Source: JALEGB01 sp038530925
GTDB taxonomy: Bacteria > Pseudomonadota > Alphaproteobacteria > Rhodobacterales > Rhodobacteraceae
Direction of reading: 5' to 3'
DNA length: 5,424 bases
NCBI GenBank assembly: GCA_038530925.1
Contig: JBCBCG010000230.1
Coordinates: 1 to 5,424 of the forward strand
Below the pieces are notes generated by a model. It was given only the letters and a program-made list of their open reading frames with translations. It was not told the origin of the DNA and made no database searches. Within the stretch, counting starts at the first letter, position 1; each line of letters starts with the position of its first letter. The position numbers and the translations under genes were made by a program. Below are positions 1 through 5,424 of the stretch, piece by piece.

Positions 1-3000
1 CGCAGGCTTTCGCCGGTGGGGTTGTATGGAAAATTACCCCCGAGACCCTTTCTGGGACCGCAGGGCCGGTGCCCAACTTTTTAACAAATCTGGTTGGTGG
101 CAGCATTACAGTTGCTGGCCTTGCGCCGGCCAACTATGAGGCGCTTTCTCAAGATTTTCTCTCTGGGGCTGGCGATGCATTGGCGAACGGCACAATATTT
201 CTCGGAATTAAATTTCCTGGGGAGACTACAGCTACTGTCGCCACATACACGCCCTCGACCGGTGCAGTTGAGGTTGGCAAAGGTGTTGCCGCGCCATTTG
301 GTCCCAAAGTAACCCCTAGTCTATTGTTTGGAAACTATCGCGCAATTCCGCCGGTGACCGAAAGCGGCGAAGGCTTTTCTGCAAATTTTGGAGCGCTTTT
401 TAGTGTCAAAGGCGCCAGCCAAGCGATTGGGGCAGGGCTCGCTGCTGGCGTTGACGCCGCAGTCGCGCCCATCTCCGCGGCGCTTGCGAAAACAGGTAAA
501 GGGCTTCCACTAGCGTTGACGGTTGAGGCTGTATCAACATTAGTCCAAGCAACTTTACAAAATGGAAACTACAGTGTTGGCCCCGCGTGGCGTGGCTCAA
601 TTTCCACTGATCTTTCGAGTGTAACGATCACAGGCACCGGTGGCTCAAGCACGATCAATATGAATGACTTTGCTGATCGAGCAATTGCGGATTTTGTATT
701 CGGGTTTGGAGATTTTCTCAGCGATGACGTCCGCGCCTCAAAAATCGGTCTCATGCTAGAGGCTGGATACTCATATTTTGACATTGCCCCCACTTTCGGC
801 GGCTGGGACACGTTCTCATCCAGCACCGGTGAGGTGGAGACTGAGCCGAGGCAGAATTTTGGCAACCAAGGCATTGACCTCGTAAATTATTTAAACTTGT
901 GGGGTGAGCGAATCGCTGAAGAGTTCACGGGGACTAACGACGTCCCACTTACATTTACTCAAGATCTCTTTCAGAATGATCAATCACTCCCTTCCAAGTT
1001 CTTCCGGCGGGACTACGAGACAATTTCAAATGGAGCAGAGGCTGTCGAAGTTGTAGCCGCCCTCAAGGCAAATCTTAGCGAAGCCGAATTCGAAGAATTT
1101 TTAGAGGGACTTCGTCCGCGCGCTGAGCCCTTGGGCCTCAACTTAGGGCTTGAGGAGCTAAACCCCTTACCTAGTGAATCTCTTAGCCCTGAAGCTCAAA
1201 CTGTCCGGGAGTTTTGGGAGCGAGATTTCAATAGAGAAAGCGACCCTGGGCCAACGCGAAAAATACTTGAGATTTCAGATGATGAATATTTATCAATTCG
1301 AGAATCTCTAGGCATTGATCAACTGGCGTCCGATGGTGAAACTTTCCTTGTTCCTGATTTCATATCACCTGAATTGCCGCAGGGCCCACCGGCGATTGAA
1401 GACCTCCTTCCAGAAGGACTCATTACCTTCTTGGAGGGTGAGCTTGGCGCTGAGATATCAGAGGGGCTGGCAGAGCCTCTTTCACAGGAAGATGGTAACG
1501 AGTTTCACGCCGACGACAGCGGTTCCGAGTATACTGGCACGCCGCTCGACGACATTTTGTTCGGCGGAGCGGGCGCTGACGTTCTGTCTGGCGGCGCTGG
1601 GTCGGACGCGTTCGTCACCGATGCGACCACCGATGTGCTCAGCGGCGGCGACGGCGGCAATGATATCGCAACTTATCTCGGCGCGAACCAAGGCCTTACG
1701 GTTGATTTCGGCGCGCTTGAGACCGTCACTGGCATGGAAGGGTTCGGCGCAACCGATTTCAACGACACCGTCACCGCTGGGCAGAACACCACGGTTCAAG
1801 GCTTCAGCGGCGATGACACGATCACGGCCGCCGAGGGTTCCACGGTCTACGGCGATTATTCCGACGACTTTGTCACGCGCTATGGCGACACCATCCTTTT
1901 CGATCCCGAGAATCCCGACCAGCCACGCGAGACGCCGGCGGGAAGCGATGACATCACCGTGAGCAATCTCGACACCGCGACCGTCTTTGCGGGCGGAAAC
2001 GACGATACTGTGACGGTCGATGTCGAAGCCTTCGGCACAACGGTCGCGAATACAGGCGATCTAAACTTCAGCGGCCTTTTGTTGGATGGCGGCGAAGGCG
2101 GCGAAGTTGAAGGCGACACGCTGGTCATCAACATCACCACAGAACTTGATGAGGTGCCGACTTTGACCTTGGGCCAAGGCCCGGACAGTCCAATCCGCAA
2201 CTTCGAGAATGTGATTGTGAACTATGTGCTCGCGCCGGATGACGATGCGCAAGACGATGGAGGTGATGGAGGTGATGGAGGTGATGGCGGCGATGGCGGC
2301 AGCGGCGGCAGCGGCTCGATCACACTGACGCGCCTCGACGTCACGGCGCGCGACAACGGAACAATTGATGATGACTTTGTTCAGATCGGCGATCAATTAT
2401 TCGGGCTTTCCTTCTCGGATCAGACTTTCACAGCGTTCTTCCCTGAGGGCGCAGGCCTTGATGTCGGCGTAACGGGTGTCGCCGGCGAGGACGGCGCGGC
2501 GACTGTCCTGATTACTGGACCCGATGGCCAACCGCTCGACACCACAGAGCTCGCGCCACGAAATGAAGCGCCCAGCGGTTTCAGCTTCTCCGGTTCTCCC
2601 AGCTCCGGCGCATCAAGCGGCGATGGCGAATACACACTGCCAAACGGCTTGGACACTACGAATGAAACGCCGCTCGGACGCATCGAACCAACAGATGGCG
2701 ACTCCTTTGAGGGTGATGACGATGTCGAATTCTTTCTCACCAACAACCCAACCGACGCCAACGGCAATGAGATCTTCCGCATTGATGACAATGGCAATAT
2801 CTTCGTAAACGCTGGCGTTGATCTAAACTTCACTGAGCCGACGACGTTCAGCGTCGATGTGAACGTGGACGATCCAACCGTCGGATCGCCGATCGACTTC
2901 ACTCAAACGATCTCCCTCGTGGTGAAAGAGAACGAGGCGCCCAGCGGGCTCACGCTAGAGAACCCGGTCGCCAGCATTCCGGAGGGGCAGTCGACGCCGC

Positions 3001-5424
3001 TCAAGCTCGCGGATATCGCGATCGATGACGACGGCCTTGGCGAGACGACCATCACGCTTCTCGGGCCCGACGCCGGGCTGGTCACGCGCGCTGAAGACGG
3101 GCTGTTCTTGAACGACTTCGCCCAGCTCGATGGCCGTGAGAGCATCACGGTCACGGTGCAGGTCGAAGACCCGACGGTTCCTGGGTCGACCCCTTTGACC
3201 GCGACGCTGACCATCCCGATCGTGGATGAGATCCCTCCCGAAGAGGAGCGCCCGCCGATCATCGTCGATGGCGAAAACAACTTCGGTGATGAAAATGACA
3301 CTGTGATCGTCGACGCGCCGAACGAAGAAACGAACGCAGGCGGCGGAGACGACGATATCCTCGGCACCAACGGCTCCGACGTGATCAATGGGGACGATGG
3401 CAACGACGTCATCGATGGCGATCTCGGCGACGATACGATCCGCGGCGGCGAAGGGGACGACATCATCGACGGCGGGGAGGGCGACGATTCCCTTTCGGGC
3501 GGCAACGGAAACGACAGCCTGACCGGCGGCCTTGGCGACGATGATCTCGCGCCCGGCGCAGGCGTGAACACGGTGGACGGAGGCGAGGGCGACGACACTG
3601 TCCTCTTCGAGGACGACATCAGCGCCTATCAGATCACCAGCCCTGCGCCAGGCGTGTTTGTAATCGCCTCGGGCGACTCCGAGACGACAGTGAGCGCGGT
3701 TGAAGAATTCGTCTTTAATGGACGGAGCTTTAGCATCGCCGATCTGGAGGCGCTTGTCGCTGAGGGCGACGCGGCGACGCCGCCGCCGATCGTGACGGGC
3801 GCTGAAGTCATCAACGGAACACCTGAAGAGGATACGCTCTTCGGTTATGACGGCGACGATGTGATCACCGCCTTCGCCAGCGACGACGAAGTTTTTGGTG
3901 GCCGCGGTGATGATGATATCTTCGCGGGCCAAGGAAACGATGTCGTATTTGGCGATCGCGGGGATGACACGATCTTCGGAGACCTTGGAGATGACGAACT
4001 CGATGGCGGCGAGGGTGATGATATCTTGGTCGGCGGAGACGGGGACGATGAGCTTCGAGGCCAATCAGGCGATGATCGCCTCATTGGCGGCGACGGCGCG
4101 GATGTGATCGATGGCGGCGACGGCTTCGATACGGCGGTCTTCAGCAAATCCCAGGCGGATTACGAGATCATCGAGGATGCTGAAGGCGTCGCGGGGCAAA
4201 CATTCGTCATTGATCGCGACACAGGCGAGCGCGACACCTTGTTCAGCGTGGAGAACCTTGAGTTTGAAGCGCGCGAACTCGATCCTGGCCAGAACCGTTT
4301 GATCTTGACGCCAGGTGACGATCGAGGCGTCGATGGTCTGGGCTTTCAAGTTCCTCAAACGCCAGATCTCGAGGTGATCGCGCTCGATGGCAATGATCAT
4401 ATCATTGGCAACGAACTCGACAATGACATCAAAGGAAACCAGGGAGACGACTTACTGACGGGTGGTGGCGGCGTCGACGAATTGTTCGGCGGCCAAGGCG
4501 ATGATGACATCTTTGGTGGCCAGGATGGCGATATCATCTTCGGCGATCGTGGTGATGACGAAATCTGGGGGGATGGCGGTGCCGACACGATAGATGGCGG
4601 CTTCGGTCAAGACAGCGCCTTCTTCGCAGGCTCGAGCCAAGACTATATCATAGAGCGTTCCGATACCGGCGCGATCACAGTCGGCTTACGCGATCCGAAT
4701 AATCCCAGTGTAGCCCTCGCTGGCGAGACGGACACGCTGACTAGCGTCGAGCGCATCGTGTTCGAGGATGATGAAGCCCAGACGAGCGAGGCGTTTCTTA
4801 CAAATGCCATCGCGGTCCCCTTTAACGGCGATGATGAGGGAACCAATGGCAGCGGTCTGCGCCTGTCTTCGGTGGGCAGAACCTTTGACGAGAACGGCGA
4901 TTTGACGCGCCCGGTTTGGCGCATCCGCAATTCGTCCGATGAAGATCGTGCGGTGACGCTGACTGGCATCGACACGGGTATTTTCATGGGCACGCCAAGC
5001 GTTGAGTTCGTGGCGCCGGCGAACACCGAGATCTACTTTGTCGGCGACGCGTTCGAGTCGGGCGACACGCTGATCGGAGCCGAAGCGCGCCTGACGAGCT
5101 CTTACACCACGCAACTCTCGAGCGAGGGAACCGAACCCGAGGTCAAAGCCTCTGGTCCGCAGCAATTCGACTTCGCAAGCTTCGCCGCTCAAGCCGTCGC
5201 GAACGGGTCCGAACCGGCCCTGCGCCTGACGGGCCTCACACCCGAGCCCGCCCCGGTTCCAGATCCCGCCCCGGTTCTAGATCCGGCCCCGGTTCCAGAG
5301 CCGACGCCAGAGCCCATCCCAGAACCGGCGCCTCCCATCGATGACGACGGCGTCATCGAGATCGACGGCCCTGGCAGAGTCAACGATGTCCCTGGTTCCC
5401 AGGAGTTCATCGGCGACGACAGTC
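1..5424 (+). CDS. Giant modular RTX (hemolysin-type Ca2+-binding) protein, partial at both ends
   Basis: Frame 3 has no stop codon through the whole window: 1807 complete codons at 3-5423, with the start and stop both outside. The visible product is rich in Gly, Asp, Glu and Thr and poor in Lys, and I saw no Cys codon on reading it through, which is typical of secreted RTX proteins. Order of parts: unknown N-terminal region (1-499), RTX-like and degenerate repeat region (512-740), Gly-Asp linker (752-771), beta-rich stretch (772-850), two cadherin-like domains (854-1078), three nonapeptide arrays each followed by a cap (1113-1591), a beta-rich domain (1600-1745) and a Pro-rich linker (1746-1779). 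RTX families of this build are normally exported unfolded by a type I ABC/MFP/TolC system using a C-terminal signal, then fold on Ca2+. Neither the signal nor a transporter gene is visible. Adhesin or matrix protein is the best guess; a secreted enzyme or toxin is possible because the N-terminal region is unidentified. The RTX class is secure; the exact function is not. Confidence 0.5.
3..1499 (+). other. Unrecognised N-terminal region of the RTX protein (residues 1-499)
   Basis: About 500 residues with no RTX repeat and no domain I can name. Residues 1-135 look beta-rich with many Gly, Thr and Pro. Residues 137-186 are an Ala/Gly/Val-rich, weakly polar stretch containing GAGLAAGVDAAVAPISAALA, which could form an amphipathic or membrane-seeking helix. 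Residues 220-265 are aromatic (FVFGFGDF, then YSYFD), and 288-310 contain the segment NYLNLWGERIAEEF. Residues 340-499 are acidic and probably mostly helical, ending in a Glu/Leu/Pro-rich segment that looks like a connector. No signal peptide can be judged because the true N-terminus lies upstream. Base composition is much lower in GC than the rest of the gene, and eight of the eleven TTA codons in the frame fall here. It could be an effector, ligand-binding or anchoring region; I do not assign a function. Confidence 0.5.
1536..1613 (+). repeat. First RTX nonapeptide cluster (residues 512-537)
   Basis: Residues 512-537 read as about three consecutive nonapeptides of the GGxGxDxUx type, including the sequences PLDDILFGG, AGADVLSGG and AGSDAF. 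The entry pattern G-T-x-x-D-D-x-L-F-G-G is the common way an RTX block begins in bacterial calcium-binding proteins. The Asp and Gly positions needed for the Ca2+ parallel beta-roll are present, although the cluster is short. It directly follows the acidic, AT-richer N-terminal region and marks the start of the high-GC part of the gene. Confidence 0.5.
1614..2222 (+). other. Degenerate RTX / beta-helix-like region (residues 538-740)
   Basis: This stretch alternates recognisable RTX remnants (LSGGDGGNDIATYLG at 546-560, FSGDDTITA at 601-609, FAGGNDDTVTV at 663-673) with longer beta-strand-like segments. The pattern D-I-A-T-Y-L-G...L-T-V-D-F-G, then E-T-V-T-G-M-E-G-F-G, then D-F-N-D-T-V resembles the well-known linker between RTX blocks in which a 'DTadYS...GVtvdL...IEnvtGS..nDtl' segment separates repeat clusters. 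The spacing is irregular, so regular Ca2+ binding along its length is doubtful. It ends at I-R-N-F-E-N-V-I-V-N-Y just before the Gly-Asp linker. The assignment rests on pattern only. Confidence 0.5.
2256..2315 (+). repeat. 9-bp tandem repeat encoding a (Asp-Gly-Gly)n / Gly-Ser linker
   Basis: The unit gatggaggt occurs three times exactly (from 2256, 2265 and 2274). Two copies of the variant gatggcggc follow (2283, 2292), then agcggcggc and agcggc. The encoded protein is five Asp-Gly-Gly triplets followed by Gly-Ser (residues 752-771), an expected flexible hinge between the degenerate repeat region and the next beta-rich stretch. Since the unit is a multiple of three, copy-number change would keep the frame. 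The shift from gga/ggt to ggc/ggc codons along the tract suggests the first three copies are the most recently expanded. Confidence 0.5.
2316..2555 (+). other. Unassigned beta-rich stretch between linker and cadherin-like domains
   Basis: Residues 772-851 begin with SITLTRLDVTARDNG and continue with alternating hydrophobic and polar residues, several Phe (FGLSFSDQTFTAFF at 800-813), and end at ATVLITGPDGQPLDTTEL. The pattern suggests a small beta-sandwich or an accessory strand pair. I do not recognise a family. It sits exactly between the flexible Gly-Asp hinge and the first NEAPSG motif, so it may be its own domain or an extension of the first cadherin-like domain. Confidence 0.5.
2562..2930 (+). 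other. Cadherin-like / Ig-like domain 1 (residues 854-976)
   Basis: The domain opens with N-E-A-P-S-G (854-859), the typical N-E-A-P boundary of bacterial cadherin-like repeats. It then shows the expected order: L-G-R-I-E-P-T-D-G-D after an extended loop, an acidic D-D-D-V-E-F-F-L-T-N-N segment, E-I-F-R-I-D-D-N-G-N-I-F-V (strand pair around an N-G-N turn), V-D-L-N-F-T-E-P-T-T-F-S-V-D-V-N-V-D-D, and a final strand ending at V-V-K-E. The D-x-D and D-D positions fit inter-domain Ca2+ ligation known for this family. About 123 residues, somewhat longer than a usual 95-110 residue repeat because of a Ser/Gly-rich insertion near 865-875. Probable role: structural spacer or cell-cell adhesion. Confidence 0.5.
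2931..3236 (+). other. Cadherin-like / Ig-like domain 2 (residues 977-1078)
   Basis: A second copy begins with the same N-E-A-P-S-G (977-982). It continues with A-S-I-P-E-G-Q, L-A-D-I-A-I-D-D-D-G-L-G, the segment T-T-I-T-L-L-G-P-D, a strand pair around G-L-F-L-N-D, then VTVQVEDPTVPGS (1050-1062) and the closing strand L-T-I-P-I-V-D. The closing half matches domain 1 at VDVNVDDPTVGSP (951-963), so the two arose by duplication, but they differ widely elsewhere. About 102 residues, normal for the family. A Pro/Glu-rich segment (P-P-E-E-E-R-P-P) then leads into the first large nonapeptide array. Confidence 0.5.
3339..3608 (+). repeat. RTX nonapeptide array B, ten units (residues 1113-1202)
   Basis: Ten nine-residue units follow one another without a phase slip. 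Units such as DDGNDVIDG, DLGDDTIRG, GEGDDIIDG and GNGNDSLTG match the GGxGxDxUx consensus that binds Ca2+ in a parallel beta-roll. Two late units are weak (GLGDDDLAP and GAGVNTVDG, the latter lacking the key Asp), followed by GEGDDTVLF. At DNA level this is a diverged 27-bp periodicity. The array folds in Ca2+-rich extracellular conditions in known RTX proteins; this is transferred by family, not shown here. Confidence 0.5.
3600..3755 (+). other. Post-array cap 1 (residues 1200-1251)
   Basis: Immediately after array B comes the non-repetitive pattern D-T-V-L-F-E-D-D-I-S-A-Y-Q-I, then a beta hairpin (G-V-F-V-I-A-S-G-D-S-E-T), then V-S-A-V-E-E-F-V-F-N-G-R-S-F, ending in a short helix-like segment S-I-A-D-L-E-A-L-V. 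This 'D-x-a-x-F-x-g-x-x-x-x-Y-x-I ... V-E-x-x-x-F' pattern is the usual C-terminal flank of RTX arrays in bacterial calcium-binding proteins and likely caps the beta-roll. A Pro-rich step (A-T-P-P-P) then leads to array C. Confidence 0.5.
3816..4139 (+). repeat. RTX nonapeptide array C, twelve units (residues 1272-1379)
   Basis: Twelve nine-residue units in a single phase, the longest array in the window. Most carry the canonical Gly and Asp (GYDGDDVIT, GGRGDDDIF, GDRGDDTIF, GGEGDDILV, GGDGDDELR, GGDGADVID). The first unit (GTPEEDTLF) and third (AFASDDEVF) are weak. Phe at the ninth position recurs in the first half, a feature shared with array D but not with array B, which favours a closer relation between C and D. 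Expected role: Ca2+-induced beta-roll. Confidence 0.5.
4128..4283 (+). other. Post-array cap 2 (residues 1376-1427)
   Basis: The same kind of flank as cap 1: D-T-A-V-F-S-K-S-Q-A-D-Y-E-I-I, then a hairpin with T-F-V-I-D-R-D-T-G-E-R, then D-T-L-F-S-V-E-N-L-E-F-E. The match to the 'D-T-L-x-x-V-E-x-L-x-F' ending is better than in cap 1. Residues 1428-1459 that follow (including P-G-D-D-R-G-V-D-G-L-G-F) are a short connector with no family that I recognise. Confidence 0.5.
4380..4622 (+). repeat. RTX nonapeptide array D, nine units (residues 1460-1540)
   Basis: Nine units in one phase: for example GNQGDDLLT, GGQGDDDIF, GDRGDDEIW and GDGGADTID. The first two (ALDGNDHII, GNELDNDIK) have a reduced Gly pattern. 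Units four to seven align with units three to six of array C at a fixed distance of 197 residues, with 22 identical positions of 30 over 1495-1524 versus 1298-1327. A Trp replaces the usual hydrophobic at the ninth position of unit seven. Confidence 0.5.
4611..4775 (+). other. Post-array cap 3 (residues 1537-1591)
   Basis: D-S-A-F-F-A-G-S-S-Q-D-Y-I-I-E-R-S begins the flank, followed by a hairpin with an insertion (D-P-N-N-P-S-V-A-L-A-G) and then E-T-D-T-L-T-S-V-E-R-I-V-F-E-D-D. This is the clearest copy of the D-T-L-x-x-V-E-R-x-x-F motif. It completes the third array-plus-cap unit. The insertion makes it slightly longer than caps 1 and 2. Confidence 0.5.
4800..5237 (+). other. Beta-rich domain with W-R-I-R-N motif (residues 1600-1745)
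   Basis: About 145 residues without RTX repeats. The core is P-V-W-R-I-R-N-S-S-D-E-D-R-A-V-T-L-T (1637-1654), then I-F-M-G-T-P-S-V-E-F-V-A-P-A-N-T-E-I-Y-F (1660-1679) and a strand series to S-Y-T-T-Q-L (1700-1705). A 'W-R-V-R-N' start with an 'A-P-A-N' turn is reminiscent of small Ig-like modules of bacterial surface proteins, in which a backbone or ligand-facing beta sandwich is expected; I regard that as a suggestion only. The end (F-D-F-A-S-F-A-A-Q-A-V-A-N) may be a short helix before the Pro-rich linker. Confidence 0.5.
5238..5341 (+). repeat. Pro-Glu/Asp-rich linker with an 18-bp repeat (residues 1746-1779)
   Basis: Residues 1746-1779 alternate Pro with Glu, Asp, Ala and Val, an extended stiff spacer common between domains of surface proteins. 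At DNA level three 18-bp units (5250-5267, 5268-5285, 5286-5303) differ at few positions; the first is gccccggttccagatccc. The units encode A-P-V-P-D-P, A-P-V-L-D-P and A-P-V-P-E-P. Length change here would preserve frame. The linker separates the W-R-I-R-N domain from whatever follows. Confidence 0.5.
5340..5424 (+). other. Start of a further module, cut by the window edge
   Basis: After the Pro-rich linker, residues 1780-1807 read D-D-D-G-V-I-E-I-D-G-P-G, then V-P-G-S-Q-E-F-I-G-D-D-S. The last portion resembles the entry into an RTX block (compare G-T-P-E-E-D-T-L-F at 1272), so another array-type unit may follow. Too little is visible to be sure. Confidence 0.5.

Noticed and set aside
660..662. 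In-frame ATG at residue 220 as a possible true start
   Set aside because: The same frame is open upstream to the window edge with protein-like composition, and the bases before the ATG show no purine-rich ribosome binding site (ggctcaagcacgatcaat precedes it).
1315..1962. Plus-strand open frame of 215 codons in frame 1
   Set aside because: It overlaps the RTX frame, gives an Arg/Ser/Thr/Pro-rich product with no recognisable domain, and is explained by the GC-rich codons of frame 3.
2903..3619. Ser/Pro-rich reverse-strand open frames (also at 3845-4147, 4397-4588 and 2420-2902)
   Set aside because: Their Ser-Ser-Pro repeats are the third-frame shadow of the Gly-Asp-Asp codons on the + strand; no independent start context or domain is visible.
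2955..4064. Long reverse-strand open frame (369 codons) opposite the RTX arrays
   Set aside because: It is the complement of repeated GAT/GAC, GGC and ATC codons, which read on the other strand as ATC/GTC, GCC and GAT and give no stops. The product is a Val/Ile/Ala/Asp-rich low-complexity mirror of the RTX repeats. The + frame is open far beyond it and has clear domain logic.
3903..4556. Arg-Gly-Asp tripeptides (residues 1301, 1319, 1516) as integrin-binding motifs
   Set aside because: They fall at the Gly-x-Gly-x-Asp positions of RTX nonapeptides, where R-G-D arises by chance when the variable residue is Arg, and they would be buried in the Ca2+-bound roll turns.
3339..4622. Regular 27-bp periodicity resembling a CRISPR array
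   Set aside because: There are no spacers; the period is three times nine codons' worth of Gly/Asp repeats in an open frame, with divergence at synonymous sites.

Overview
The window lies entirely inside one protein-coding gene. Frame 3 of the + strand (codon n begins at base 3n) is open from the first complete codon to the last, giving 1807 sense codons. Neither the start codon nor the stop codon is present. The product is a very large, acidic, modular RTX protein (Ca2+-binding, Gly/Asp-rich nonapeptides), of the type usually exported by type I secretion and found as surface adhesins or secreted matrix proteins. The GC-rich, GAC/GGC/ATC-heavy codon use of the last two thirds, together with the domain types, suggests a proteobacterium, most plausibly a marine alphaproteobacterium. 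That assignment is inference; no taxonomic marker is present.

Layout by residue of the visible protein. Residues 1-499 are an unrecognised N-terminal region that is clearly more AT-rich than the rest. Residues 512-740 are a short RTX-like stretch passing into a degenerate, beta-helix-like region. Residues 752-771 are a Gly-Asp/Gly-Ser linker encoded by a 9-bp tandem repeat. Residues 772-850 are an unassigned beta-rich stretch. Residues 854-1078 are two cadherin-like/Ig-like domains in tandem. Then come three successive units, each a clean nonapeptide array followed by a 50-55 residue non-repetitive cap: arrays 1113-1202, 1272-1379 and 1460-1540. Residues 1600-1745 are a beta-rich domain containing a W-R-I-R-N motif. 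Residues 1746-1779 are a Pro-Glu/Asp linker. The last residues may begin a further module.

Read together, the protein looks like an extended extracellular rod whose RTX arrays fold when they meet millimolar Ca2+ outside the cell. The linkers and Ig-like domains would act as spacers, and the unknown N-terminal region could be a distinct functional part. There are no RNA genes, mobile elements, CRISPR arrays, promoters or terminators. The many reverse-strand open frames are by-products of the repetitive GC-rich coding sequence. The secretion signal, usually at the C-terminus in this class, is not in the window, and no transporter genes are visible.
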